A stretch of 64,000 nt of DNA, from contig NC_051115.1 in the NCBI RefSeq assembly GCF_014839805.1, positions 3,346,600 through 3,410,599 of the forward strand, read 5' to 3'. Under the pieces are notes generated by a model, which ran no database searches, was not told where the DNA came from, and saw only the letters and a program-made list of their open reading frames with translations. Shown here one piece after another: positions 11,620 to 23,219 of this stretch. The translations under genes were made by a program, and so were the position numbers. The DNA is from Manduca sexta. Lineage: Eukaryota; Arthropoda; Insecta; Lepidoptera; Sphingidae. Positions within the stretch are counted from its first letter, which is position 1. Every line of letters starts with the position of its first letter.

Positions 11620-12000
11620 TATTTACGCGAATTTCGACATTGAAATAAAACTATTTTTTTTTTATTGCTTTGAATGAGGAAACGAGCTTGTCGTTCGCCT
11701 GATGGTAAGCGATACGATCCATAAACAGTAGAAACACCAACACCTTGAATTACAAAGTATTTGGTATTCCACTGCGCTCGTCTGAGACATGAGATGTTAA
11801 TATGTCCAGTAGTTACACTGGCTACAATGTTCAAACCTACAACAGTGACTACACACTTGGCGGCAGAAATAGACATTGCGGTGGTATCTACCCAGGCGGA
11901 CTTTCACATATGAGAGACGTACCAGTTAAAGATTTTATCACGGCTTTTTATATTATAATTTCCTCCCGACGTTTCGAAGACTGCAGTTTTCATGGTCTCT
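11620..12000. mobile_element. MITE split by an S2 insertion
   Basis: The left piece (tttacgcgaatttcgacatt... aaactattttt) and right piece (gattttatcacgg... ctcccgacgtttcgaagact) belong to the same MITE type as 7724-8092. A reverse S2 copy (11656-11922) sits between them, so the S2 is the younger insertion. Confidence 0.65.
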
Positions 12001-12029
12001 GGGAGAGTAAGGTGTTGGCATTGATGTAT

Positions 12030-12345
12030 ATAGACACGAACGGCCATATAAACTATTTGTTCAAAATCTGAACTAAAACGACAACCAAAACATCACTGTT
12101 GTAACCTATTTATTCACTTAATCAACAAATAATTTTACTTATTTGACTAATATTTTTTATTCACACCCAGGTTTACACTTAGACTCGAGTTTTTATATCA
12201 TGAGCGCCACTCCGTCCACAACCACACGGTACCAATGTTCACCATACTAAAGTCAGTTTGAATGGATTGCAGTTCAATTCAGTTGAACACAGTGAATGTT
12301 TGAAACGCCAAATCTAGTACGTAGTACATATATATCGAAGGGTGT
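12030..12345 (+). repeat. Interspersed repeat, family F
   Basis: About 300 bases shared with reverse copies at 33190-33470 and 54355-54690 and a fragment near 1305-1400. Marker phrases: aactatttgttcaaaatctg and gtaacctatttattcactt. No frame or terminal structure identified. Confidence 0.7.
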
Positions 12346-12569
12346 TGGAATTCTTTACTATAGTCGACGCACCGCATTCATAGTAAAGCATTAGTACTAC
12401 GTTTTCCTCATATAAATATAGAATTAATTCATTAATTATACATACAATTTATGACTGAATTTATAATTGCTTCAGTGACGTAGTGTTGCGTACGCGCCGC
12501 CACAGCCGATGACACGTGTTCGATGACCAGGTCGGTAAAGGGAAATTATGATTTACTTGCAATGTTTTT

Positions 12570-12690
12570 ATGTACAGGCCGGCATAATTGTGGCGACTGT
12601 CAAGGGATAATCTCTCGTCAGTCGACATTATATTGGACCTCGGTCCTCTTATAATTAGCTGCAGAGGGGGCACTTTGTCGTGGTCAGATA
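12570..12690 (+). repeat. Family L fragment
   Basis: Contains aggccggcataattgtggcg and tctctcgtcagtcgacatta; both ends truncated. Confidence 0.6.
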
Positions 12691-12769
12691 AAAAAAAATA
12701 TGCGAGTCAAATCTTGCAGTTACCCTAAACCGATTGAGATGAAATTTTGAACACGTTTACTTTGAATGA

Positions 12770-13215
12770 CAATGCCATGTGACGTCATTCTGAATCCAAA
12801 ATAGCGGATCCAAGATGGACTAGTTGCATTTTGTGCCTGCCCATATGTGAATCAAATTAGAGCGTTTGTGAATAAGAATTAAAAAAATAAATGATTTCAC
12901 TCTTCCAAAATGGCGGACGTCCTACGATGCCGGGCTAGTTATTTTTTGTCTCCACGAATATGTAATCAATCAAAGGGTTTATTGAGAAGAATACAAAAAA
13001 CCATAATGATCATTCTAAATGTTATATGGACGACCGCCTAAGATGGCGGATTAGTTATTTTTTGTACACACCTATATGTGAATCAAATGAAAGGGTTTGC
13101 AAAAATAAAATGACTTCACTCTAAATCCAATATGGCAGATCGCCTAATATGGCGGATTAGTTATTTTTACGCACTCCTAAAACATAAATTAAATGGTTTT
13201 CTGAGAAAAAATAAT
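12770..13215 (+). repeat. Tandem minisatellite, about four ~110-125-bp units
   Basis: Units share the order: (c/a)caaaatggcggac or taagatggcggat, tagttattttttg, a cacctatatgtgaatcaaat-like phrase, aaagggtttg, then an A-rich stretch. Units begin near 12790, 12905, 13030 and 13130 and are diverged, so the array is old. Confidence 0.75.
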
Positions 13216-13217
13216 AC

Positions 13218-13424
13218 GGTGGAGCCCTATTCTATTTATAGGGACAAATCCGTCTCTTTGCAACTACGGGCGTTCTTTTCAAAGGACAGCTTCGATAGCC
13301 ATATAGGTATGAGTGTCAAACATTCCCTATTTACCCATACGGATATGAAAGCTGTCCTTCGATTAGAATGCCCGTGATTGTGAAAATACGGATATACCCC
13401 CGTAGACGAAATAGGCCCCCCTGA
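13218..13424. mobile_element. Foldback (palindromic) element
   Basis: The left half (ccctattctatttataggg, aactacgggcgttc, aaaggacagcttcgatagcc) is mirrored with mismatches by the right half (ctgtccttcgat, gaatgcccgtgattg, gacgaaataggc). Almost the whole 207 bases can fold back. Confidence 0.6.
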
Positions 13425-13458
13425 ACTTAGTAAAAAAATATTTTTAACAAGCATATTT

Positions 13459-13698
13459 TTTATTGCGTTGAATGACGAGTCGAGCTTTCCGTTCGCCTTA
13501 TAATAAGCGATACGACCGCTCATAAACAGTAGAAATACCAACACCTTGAATTAATAAGTATAGTTTGGTATTCCACTGCGCTCGCCATCCTGAGATATGA
13601 GATGTTAATTATTATGTCCAGTAGTTACACTGGCTACAATGTCCTTCAAACCGGAACACAACAGTGACTACACACTGCTGCTTGGCGGCAGAAATTTA
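13459..13698 (-). repeat. Family S2 copy
   Basis: Reverse S2 about 150 bases upstream of the protease 5' exon. It spans ttttattgcgttgaatgacg to gcttggcggcagaaattt. Confidence 0.8.
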
Positions 13699-13863
13699 TT
13701 TAAATACTTTGAAAAAATAATCTTTTAATTTAATCAATCTTTGTTGTATACTTTGTGGAGAAGTTGACGCGAGATTTCGCCTTAGTCCACCACGCTGTAT
13801 TGCGGGCTGTTTTCATCACAGAGATTTTGACAGTGTTTTTTATTTTCAGACGATGATGATATC

Positions 13864-16800
13864 ATGATTCCACGCAGCTTGTTCCTTCTTACCGTGGCGA
13901 GTTTCTTAGCTGTCCATACTTCAAGCCAGTACGTGGGTAAGTTACTGATTTTTCAAACCAGCACGGCTTTCAGGGCGACAGCAATATGAAAAACCTTTAA
14001 ACATGTTTATTTTAGCCCTGCTATGTCCCGCGGAGGGCGCCAAAGCATCTAAAGTGGTGCTATGGACATACACTTGGATACTAAAAAATATGGAAGTGGA
14101 TTTTTTTCGCCAAGGCCCCCGAATAATTTCTCAACAACTTTACGTCCGTTAGGCGACAAAAACCTACGTCTAGCCAATGGCCTCTGCCTAGAACTTCGGG
14201 GTTAAGGGTTGAGTACGGTGGTCGACGATAGGAAGGGAGTGGAACGGACTGCCGAGACGAATGACCGCAGGTTCAAATCCCAAGTGTACAATGACTTTTC
14301 AAAATTATGTGTGTATTTGTGAATTATCGCTTGCTTTAACGCTGAAGGAAAACATCGTGATGAAACCTGCATACCTGAGAAGTTCTCTATAGGAATTTTG
14401 AGGGTGTGAAGTCTGCTCTCACTACAGCGTGGTGGACTAAGGTATAATCTCATAGTAGAGGAGGCCTGTGCAGCAGTGGGATAGTATAATACAGTGCTGA
14501 TATTATATTATAGTGTCGCGTAGAATTCAAATATCCCACTAACAAATATGATAGGTGAAAGGTCACAAACCTATAAATGATTTTAAATTATTCAAGACAA
14601 AGTCGACCAATGGCTTCAAACTTGATTTTCTAGTCGAACAACAAAAAAGTATTGTAATTAAAACGTTTTGCGTGTTGAGGAATTTTTCCATCATGTTTTA
14701 GGCTTGTGTTTTTTTATAATTATACTAGCTTTTGCTCGGAACTTGGTTTATGAAATTTTCCGGGTTAATATTTACGCTATATATTTTGCTAGGATAAAAA
14801 CTAGCATATAAATAAAGTTAAATCTTTATTTGTCACGCAGGTGGACAAAATTACGCGTATGATACGTCAAAACAGTTATAAGAATAGTTATTCCAGTATT
14901 ATATACTGTCCCACTGTTAGGCACGGGATACGGCCTATTACTAAAAAAGATTAGGCCTTAGTTCATCACGCTGTAGTGCGGATTGGTAGACTTCACATAC
15001 CTTCGAAATTATTATGGAGAACTTCTCAGGTATGCAGGTTTCCTCGCGATGTTTTCCTTCACCGTTAAAGAAAACGATAATTCACAAATACACACATAAT
15101 TTTAGAAAAGTCAGAGGTGTGTTTGGGTTTTGAACCTGCAGACATTCGTCTCGGCAGTCCGTTCTACACCCAACTAGGCTATTACCGCTTATTCGAACAA
15201 CAAAGGCATACTAAGGTTATAATTAAACTATCTCATACGAGATTTTACAAAGGTCAGCGATGCAACGATCCAAAACTTATTGTTTTATTAGATTTTAAAA
15301 TAGAAAAACAATTTTAATATGGTATTTGACTTATTTTTATTTATAACTATTATAATAAGTACGTCGTATAAATTCTAAAACAGAAGACATCATTGAAATC
15401 TGGTGAAAAATCTACAAGTTATAAGCAATTGAAATTAGGTAGTAAGGGTGATTGTTAAAAACAGATAAGGGACGAAATACTTGTATATGACGTCAGCGGG
15501 CAGTACGCTGCTTGCGAAAGAAAGAGATGGAACGATATCACGCCCATTCCTGAACGTGGTGATATTTGAATTTACATTTCCTAGCCGGCACTTTACCCAT
15601 CTCATCGCGTTTATTATAAATTAAACAAAATACGTTTTTTTTTTGTTTAATGTTGTAATAAGAATATCCATCCAAGGGCTATATTTCCTTTGATCAATGC
15701 ACGCTAAATCTGCAATATTTTTTTCGAAAAAGACAAAGGAATTACAATATTCATCCTAACTGCACGTTTCGTTACACGCAAAATTTATTGTTCCAGATTT
15801 CCTCCAAGGACTACAAACATTCTTCCAACCGTACCAGTTCGATGGCATAACGACCAGAAAACCAGAGAGTCGACGACATGGCAGCAGACAGCAGAATAAA
15901 AACCCCACAAACCCCACCATAGCATTCCCAGATAGGCTCGAGAGGCCGAAAACAACTTCTAAACCTAAAAAGACAACCAGGCCTATATCTAGTCAAACTT
16001 CTAGATACCACAGTACCACGCCTAGTTCAAAAGCAAAAAGCGACAGAAAAACTGATTTTGGCATCATTAATAACGATTACATATATTTCCCTGATGAAGT
16101 ACCAGCTAACTCTAACAAAAAAAACAGTCAATGGGGAAATAAAAATGACAGATATCCCACCGCAACACAAAACAAGAGCAACAGGAACCCAGACGTTAGT
16201 AATATAAATTGGGGCAACCAAAACGCCGTCAGCGCAAGCCTAACACAATTGAATACTCCAAAACCCACCGCAACACAAAATAAAAACAATCGTAACCCAG
16301 ATGTCAGCAATATACAATGGGGTAATCAAGACAATCGAAGCCCAGTCAGTGCTAGCTTGACACAGGGGAGTAACAACAGGAATCCAGCAGTTTCTGTAAC
16401 CAAGAGACCCTCAACAAGCAGACAGAATGGTGGTACAACTCGAAGACCACTGCCAATTCGACCAGGAGTTAAACCAGCGCCAGTAGATGAGAGTAGACCG
16501 CCGATAACAAATAAACCGGAAGAGCCGGTGTTTCCGGTTTCTTCGGATGAACCGGAACTGGAAATAGGGCCTGATGAGGATGATATGACTTCGGTGCAGA
16601 AGAGACAGTATCTAGCTATGGCTGAGCAAAGTAAGTACCGTAAAACTAAGTCAATAGGACTCTAAAGGGCAGAAAAATTAATAAAAAAATGTACTATGAT
16701 AAATTGGACATATAAACCATGGTCTTCAAAATGTTATTAAATTTATAGGTGAATAACATGAATCGTTTTATATGCGGTTATAACCTAGTTGGGACTTCCT

Positions 16801-19800
16801 GCCGAGACTTCGTCAGACTTCCTGACGAATTTATAAATGTTTTTTTCATAGAAAGTGCACAATCATGAATCCCCGCAACTTTCTCTAGCAACAACCTAGT
16901 CTATATATTTACTCTATATTTGCCCCATATGTTCCAGTGTGTGACTCCTACAAAGCGCTTAGCGTGAAGACTGTGGCAGCCCTCCCCCTGGTGCCTTCCC
17001 CAGAGGTGGTGGAGTTCAACGTGAGTGACTGCACGCCCATCAACATCCCCCTGATCATTGGCGGCACGGTCTCCAACATCGAGGAGTTCCCCCACATGTC
17101 GCTCGTAGGATGGAAGAAGGTTCAGGTAGGTATCATACAAAAGCTCTTCCAGGATAAAAGTCCCGCCGCATTTTTAAAGTAAATACCCTTTTCCTTAGAA
17201 ACGAGTGGAGGTATTCAGCTATGATTTATGTCAAATACTTAGGTCTATAATACCTTTAGGCTGTAATAAAATTAAACTTCTACATCGCAATCAAAAGAAA
17301 CAGCAATTTAAGCCGCATATTTTCAAACTCGCAACTACTCGCAAGGGAATCAAAACCTAAAGGGTACTTCCAGTTGACCTAGAATCTTGAAATTTGGCAT
17401 GAAGCAGTGTTTTATAGCACATATACAGGAGAAAATCCGAAATCCTAATTTTTAGACCTTTGTCTTTAATTTATGCTCCTCCAGCTTTCCATATCGTAAT
17501 GTTATGGATTTCATTTAGCAATAAAAATACCATAACATGACTCGACTGTCGTGATGGGTGAACTTTTAATTATCTACAGGTTTATACGGAACTCTCGGTG
17601 CACGAATCCGACTTGCACTTGGCCGATTTTTTTTGTTAATATGTCAATTTTATTTTCCCAGACTGCCGGCTACTCCTGGAAGTGTGGTGGCTCCCTCATC
17701 AGCGAACAGTACGTCCTCACAGCCGGTCACTGCACCTACCACGAGAAAGATTATAACGTTGTCAGGTAAGCCACAGACGTAGTCAGCCACGCAACTAGCT
17801 GAATTAAACATTTCAAATTATCTCTTCAATAATTGTTTTCTTTATTAAGAAAAATCAGTTGTTGAAGACAATTTCATAAGTCCTTTCAACTTTCTTTATA
17901 TCCATAAGTCGTCTAAGATGAAGGAAAACATCGTGAACAAACCTCCATATCTGAGAAGTTCTCTATAAGAATTTTTAGAGTGTAAAGTCTACCCGCACTG
18001 CGTGGTGGACTAAGGCCTAATCCCTCTCAGAGGAGGCTCGTGCAGTAGGACAGTATAGACAAAGCTGATATTAACTTCCAGTGGTCCACCTCACGCAGTC
18101 CAGCTCGGCTCAACATACGTCGACGGCCCAGGAGCGGTAGTGGTGAAGTCAGCATCAGTCATCCGACATCCGAAGTTCAAGCAACGGCGCTCTTACTACG
18201 ACGTGGCCTTGATAAAACTAGTTTCAAGTGTCAAGTAAGTGTTTTTAGTTTATTTTGTATCAAACCCCTTCAACTTTTGAGTCACCTCTTTCCCTGGAGG
18301 AAAGTTGGGAGAGGATGAAAGGGATATGGGAATCTTTCGGCTTAGCAAGACCCTGGAGAAAACTAGGGAGGGAATAGTGAAGGAAGTGTAGGGAAAGGAT
18401 AAGTAACTCCCTTAGGATTGGAGGAAGGGAGGCAAGGAAACGTTCACGAGACCTCATTGGCCTTAATGTGTACTTACAACTATGAGGTATACGCACTTAG
18501 CTGTGTGCGAACCTGTGATGGGTATACTAGAATCCTCCGGCTTAGCATGGCCTGGAGAAAAGTTGGTAGGGGATAATGAAGGAAATGTGTGGGAAGGATA
18601 AGGAAACATCTTAGGATGAGACGAGGGGAAGGCCTGGAAATGTTCACGAGCCCTTATAGGCCCCAATGTGTTATAACCATGAGATATGCACTTAACTGTG
18701 TGCCTAGAACCGCGACAAATGTCCCCCGTGCGGGCATGCATTCAATGTGGAGATAGAGCGCACAAGAATTGCCTTGGATCGGAACAACAGTCTAGACACT
18801 AATGCGAGAAATCTGTCACGAAATTATTATATATATTTTTTTTACTTCTTTGAATGACGAGATGAGCTTGCTGTTCGCCTGATGGTCAACGATATGACCG
18901 CCCATAAACAGTCGAAACATCAACACCTTGAATCACGAAGTATTGTTTGGTATTCCACTGCGTTTGCCATTCTGAGACATGAGATGTTTAGTCTTATTAT
19001 GTCCAGTAGTTACACTGGCTATGTCCTTTAAACCAGAACTTCACACCGGTGACTTCACACTGCTGTTTGGCAGAAATAGACATTGCGGAGTACTTACCCA
19101 GGTGGAGTCTTACATATGAGAGACCTACCAGTCTTGATCAATTCTTTACGTCAGAAATCAATTGTTAGTACCGATACTATGTTCCAGGTTCTCAAACACC
19201 ATTAGACCGGCGTGTCTTGGAGTGCCACCTGCTGTTGGAAGACCTATCGTCGCCACTGGATGGGGAAGGACTGAATTTGGTATGAATCATAACAACTTAA
19301 TTTATTCATAACATTTTCTTTGAGGCCTATGTTCAGCAGTGGATTTTATGTGGCTTATTATGATCATAATAATTTATTGTTTTCAAGTCTTTATTTATGA
19401 AACAAACAGGTATACAGAGTCATTTTGACATTGCGTTGCTAAATGAAACTACACACTCGTGTTCACCTTTGCTGACATTATAACAAAAATCAACGATTAA
19501 TAATTAATATTTCATGAAAAATCCTGGTTTTGGATTCAGATTTTTTTATCATTTTGTAGAATAATGCGAATATGGCGTGTGCGTGAGTGTATTTCTGACT
19601 GACAGTATGATGTTGCCGCAGCGACGAATCCTCTTAGAGTAGTAGTAGTGGCATTAGGGCGCATAAAATAAATGACTTTTTATTACTATTTATTTTTTTC
19701 GTAACTTACACTTTTTTATTTCACATCTACGGCTCAAGTAACTTATTGTAAAGTGTTATTTCCAAGTAGATAAGTATGCGGTTTCTTTTAGTAACGCAAT

Positions 19801-21983
19801 ATCAAAATGATCCTGTATACAAGAACTAATTTTAATAAAAGTATCCAAAACACTAACATTAATATTTATAAAAAATAATTGTGAGCTTACAATAAAAAAT
19901 CCCTACAATTATAACAATGAATTACCAAAAATTCAATAAATCAACAACAAAAAAATCTAAACAAACTAAACTATTTTTTTTAAAAAACAAGCTTTGATTT
20001 TAATGCTCTAAAAAGAAGAAAGCCGTTGGTCTTGCTGATTTCTCTTCGCTTATGTTTCACCGGACTATAAGGAACAGAGATTGCTTGTGTATTGCACACA
20101 CTTGTGCACTATAATATCTCCTGCATAGCTGATTTCCGTTCTCCGTAGAGATTCAAATACCTATAAAACAGAATTTCAAAGATTATTAATGATTATTTAA
20201 CGCGTCTGGAGCTCTAAATCTTTATTTCCAGGAGGCGACCAATCTCTAGAGTTGCGGAGCGTCTCCCTCCCAATCTGGGACATGCAGGAGTGCAAAGAGA
20301 TCTGGGGTACGTCCCTGAAGCTCCCTAACGGACCCTCAAGTGATAGCCACGTGTGTGCTGGCGAGAGAACCGGCGGGAAGGACACCTGCCAGGTAATGAA
20401 ACGATTATTTATTTATTTAATAATTGAACCAACAAAGTGGATATCATAACATACATAAAAACAATACTCCAAATTACACTCGGTAGATGCCACCTCAAGT
20501 ATAGGTACAAATGACAAGCTTGAACAGACAGCAGCCAAAAAATAAATATAAAAATATTGAGCCAGAACATACTAAGAAAGAAATAATACAGTATTGTCAC
20601 AGTTAAGGTTAAAGTATAATTACATATTCTGTTACGGGCATAACTTTAGATAAAATAAATTTAATTAGTCACATCGAATACAGGGTGAGTAGATCTTACC
20701 GATTATTCAAGTTGAATTTAAAACTGTGAAGACTATTTGAAAATATTAGATGCAGACCTATAATAATATCAGCCCTGTATTATATACTGTTCCACTGCTG
20801 CACGGGCCTCCTCTACTACTGAGAGGGATTAGGCCTTAGTCCACCACGCTGTAGTGTGGATTAGTAGTCTTCACACACCTTCGAAAATTTCTGTAGAGAC
20901 CTAACTTAGAACTAGAACTAGCTTTGCAGTAATTGCAGTTACGTATACAAAATACAGAAAATCAAACATAGTTAAGTACCCTATTACGTATTACATAGCG
21001 AACCCCCCCCCCCCCATCTTATTTAACACACAAGATGTGATATTGTGTAACAACTCCTCGATAATAAAACACCCATGGTAGAATAATTTGGCAATAAAAA
21101 ACATTGACAGTTGCTTCAGCATCTTAATTTAATGTATATTTATAATATTTTTGATAACAAGATCTCTTAATCATAATTTAATACTCAGGGTGACTCCGGC
21201 GGACCAGCTCAAGTCCAAGATGGCTGCGTTTGGAGAGTAGTAGCTGTGACGTCATCTGGAAGATCATGTGGCGCTCCCGACACCCCAGCACTCTATGCCA
21301 CAGTACCACGAGTCTTCGTCGCTGCTGAGGTCTTCGGGAAAAAAGCGTTAGACAATAGATATAGCAATCAAATCAATTCGAACAATCGCAATCAGCCCAC
21401 CGTGAACAGGAATACGAACAATCAAAATCAAAACAATCAAAACAATAGGGTAAATGTTAATCAAAATAATAATTATAACACACAAACCACTATTCAAAAT
21501 TGGAACAATCAGAATCAGAACAATCAAAATAATAGGGTTAATGTGAATCAAAATAATTATAATACACAAACCCCTAATCCTCAAAGTAATTGGAATAATA
21601 ACAATCAACAAAATAACAGAAACACGAACCAAAACAATTATGAACAACAATATCAGAATAATTTAAATAATCAAAATAGAGACACGAATAAATATTATCA
21701 AGTTAGTACGAACAATTACAACCAGAACAAAAACAATCCAATAAATTATAACGAAGTGACAACAAGAAATCCGAATCAAAATTTTAATTTTGAAGGTTAC
21801 ACTCAAAATCCGAACAATGACAATCAGAATTCGAACAATTATAATCAAAACAATCCGAATCAGTATTATCAGAATGGGTATGAAAGAGAAAGCTGGAATC
21901 CGAATTATAACAGAGGCATTTATGACTATAATGTGGGTAACAGTGAGTATAGAGGAACAGACGGACCTTTCTGGAGTAGGTAG
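13864..21983 (+). CDS. Secreted Snake-like serine protease, clip-less, Asn/Gln-rich tail
   Basis: Eight coding exons: 13864-13936, 15797-16630, 16938-17125, 17662-17765, 18082-18234, 19188-19279, 20232-20392, 21189-21983. All phases agree (2,400 nt, 799 aa). Residues 1 to about 22 are a signal peptide. Residues 25-302 are Ser/Thr/Asn/Pro-rich with no cysteine, so no clip domain, and hold a 36-residue tandem duplication (from 145 and 181). The catalytic domain starts at IIGG (342), after Leu. The triad is His388 (TAGHC), Asp440 (YYDVALIKL) and Ser538 (GDSGGP). Asp532, six residues before the serine, predicts cleavage after Arg/Lys. Residues ~590-799 are a disordered Asn/Gln-rich tail. The FPHM..LGW-type start after IIGG resembles Drosophila Snake (family knowledge), whose group acts in extracellular Toll or melanisation cascades. 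An acceptor-like ttttcag at 13843-13849 suggests a noncoding exon upstream, and a 4-codon upstream frame (13853-13867) overlaps the start. Confidence 0.9.
14236..14508 (+). repeat. S1 SINE in protease intron 1
   Basis: Sense copy lacking the first bases of the head; keeps gtggaacggactgccgagac, the B box caggttcaaatcc and the gtgctgatattat end. Confidence 0.85.
14893..15190 (-). repeat. S1 SINE in protease intron 1
   Basis: Reverse full-length copy, tail ccagtattatatactgtccc at left and head ccaactaggctattaccgc at right. Confidence 0.85.
16156..16371 (+). repeat. 108-bp tandem duplication inside protease exon 2
   Basis: The phrase cccaccgcaacacaaaa at 16156 recurs at 16264, exactly 108 bases (36 codons) on. 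Each unit encodes a PTATQNK.NRNPDVSNI.WGNQ pattern ending in VSASLTQ. A partial third echo (NNRNPAVSVT) follows. The frame is kept. Confidence 0.9.
17918..18074 (+). repeat. S1 SINE fragment forming the end of protease intron 4
   Basis: Sense S1 body from gatgaaggaaaacatcgtga to aaagctgatatta. It stops 7 bases before the first base of exon 5 (18082), so the branch-point region of this intron lies in SINE sequence. Confidence 0.8.
18275..18775 (+). repeat. Two family G copies in tandem, protease intron 5
   Basis: Two head-to-tail partial copies: the ggaaagttgg phrase occurs near 18300 and again near 18557, and gaggtatacgcacttagctg is echoed by gagatatgcacttaactgtg. The second copy ends cacaagaattgcct. 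Confidence 0.7.
18836..19135 (-). repeat. Family S2 copy in protease intron 5
   Basis: Reverse S2, full length, ending tcttacatatgagagaccta about 50 bases before exon 6. Confidence 0.85.
19411..19820. mobile_element. MITE family H in protease intron 6
   Basis: Ends tatacagagtcattttgaca and caatatcaaaatgatcctgt are near-mirror images; about 410 bases, non-coding. Confidence 0.75.
20020..20165 (+). repeat. SINE S4 fragment in protease intron 6
   Basis: Matches the reverse of the elements at 53975-54315 and 56560-56872 (gccgttggtc, cttgtgtattgcacacactt, actataatatctcctgc). The tRNA-like head is missing. Confidence 0.6.
20759..20895 (-). repeat. S1 SINE fragment in protease intron 7
   Basis: Reverse S1 tail and first part of the body only; followed by unassigned sequence and a C tract near 21003. 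Confidence 0.8.
21360..21960 (+). repeat. Asn/Gln codon-repeat region of protease exon 8
   Basis: Dominated by aat/aac and caa/cag codons. Two near-copies of about 70 bases (start about 21415 and 21502) both encode NNQNQNNQNNRVNVNQNN with silent differences, so the tail grew by in-frame duplication. The frame stays open to tag at 21981. Confidence 0.9.
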
Positions 21984-22000
21984 TCCAGTCAAATCTATAT

Positions 22001-22022
22001 TTACTTAATAATTGTTAAGTAA
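22001..22022. promoter_or_regulatory. Hairpin just after the protease stop codon
   Basis: ttacttaa - taattg - ttaagtaa: perfect 8-bp stem with 6-base loop, 17 bases after the stop. It would sit in the 3' UTR. No AATAAA is seen close by. Confidence 0.4.
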
Positions 22023-22071
22023 ATAGGAGAAAGTACTTAAGTCTTCTTCGGACGATCAACAAACAATCTCT

Positions 22072-22372
22072 ACTGGTGGTATGTCTCTCATATGTGTAAG
22101 GCCGCCTGGGTAGGTACCACCGCAATGTCTATTTCTGTCAAGCAGCAGTATATAGTCAATGTTGTGTTCCAATTTGAAGGACATTGTAGCCAGTGTAACT
22201 TCTGGAGATACTACGACATAATACCTCATGTCTCAAGATGGCGAGCGCGGTATACCAAACAATTCGTTGTAATTCGAGGCGTTGGATGGTGTTTTTACTG
22301 TTTATGGATCGTATCGCTTACCATCAGGCGAACGGCAAGCTCGTCTCGTCATTTAAAGCTATAAAAAAAAAT
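22072..22372 (+). repeat. Family S2 copy
   Basis: Full-length sense copy starting 90 bases after the protease stop. It may lie inside the 3' UTR, since no nearer poly(A) signal is obvious. Confidence 0.85.
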
Positions 22373-22548
22373 CGGCGATTAGTCTTCAATCATAATTGAC
22401 GACTTCTATACCTTTTTGTGTAATTGAATGATTAGCTGTTATTGCAAGTGGAATTACTGTCTATAAACAGTAACGTCACGATGAATTTACATTTTTAAAA
22501 GAATAGCTCATGTTCGTTAATTTACCCCTAAGATTGATCATATGGCTT

Positions 22549-22815
22549 AATGACGAGACGAGCTTGCCGTTCGCCTGATGGTATGCGATACGATTCGTAA
22601 ACAGTAGAAATACCAACACCTTGAATTACAAAGTGTTGTTTGGTATTCCTCTACGCTCGTCATCCTGAGACATGAGATGTTGTCTTATGTCCAGTAGTTA
22701 TACTGGCTACAATGTCCTTCAAACTTGCAACAGTGACTACATACTGCTGCTCGCGGCATAAATAGACATTTCAGTATCTAACTAAGCGGACTCTCACATA
22801 TAAGAGACCACCAGT
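22549..22815 (-). repeat. Family S2 copy, facing the previous one
   Basis: Reverse S2 about 180 bases downstream of a sense S2; the pair could form a long RNA hairpin if transcribed together. Confidence 0.85.
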
Positions 22816-23025
22816 CTTTTGTTAAAATCCAATTGTGTATTTATCTGGACAATACTGAAGGTTAATACTTCAAAACTTGGTATATCAATGTGCCAAAGTT
22901 CATTTAAATCTATGCAACTAAGCGTTTACTTCTAACAAACAAATAAATATTACTTTTGCATTTATATTAATAAAGGAAATAATTATAGAATTAGAGTTAA
23001 TGTATTTTTGAAGCTCTGTCAATCC

Positions 23026-23210
23026 TTCGCTTTAACGGTGAAGGAAAACATCGCGAGGAAACTTACATATCTAAAAATTCTTCACAATTTCGTAGGTATG
23101 TAAAGTCTGCAGTAGGCCAGCGTAATGGACTAAGACCTACCCATCGCTGTAGTAGATAAGGCCCGTGCCAGTAGTGGAGCAGTATATAATACAAGGCTGA
23201 TATTATTATT
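23026..23210 (+). repeat. S1 SINE fragment
   Basis: Body and tail only (ctttaacggtgaaggaaaac to aaggctgatattattatt). Confidence 0.8.
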
Positions 23211-23219
23211 GCATACTAA

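Larger units (their letters stand above)
13937..15796 (+). other. Protease intron 1 and its repeats
   Basis: Donor gtaagt, acceptor ttccag. It carries an S1 SINE in sense (14236-14508), a Helitron 3' end (14725-14815) and a reverse S1 SINE (14893-15190). The last 600 bases are AT-rich without a recognised element. Confidence 0.75.

Noticed and set aside
16027..16310. Hydrophobic minus-strand frames opposite protease exon 2
   Set aside because: Shadow of the Asn-rich coding exon; no splice or family evidence.
21348..21992. Long Ile/Val-rich minus-strand frames opposite the protease tail
   Set aside because: They are the mirror of Asn/Gln codons (att/gtt opposite aat/aac) and have no start context or family features.
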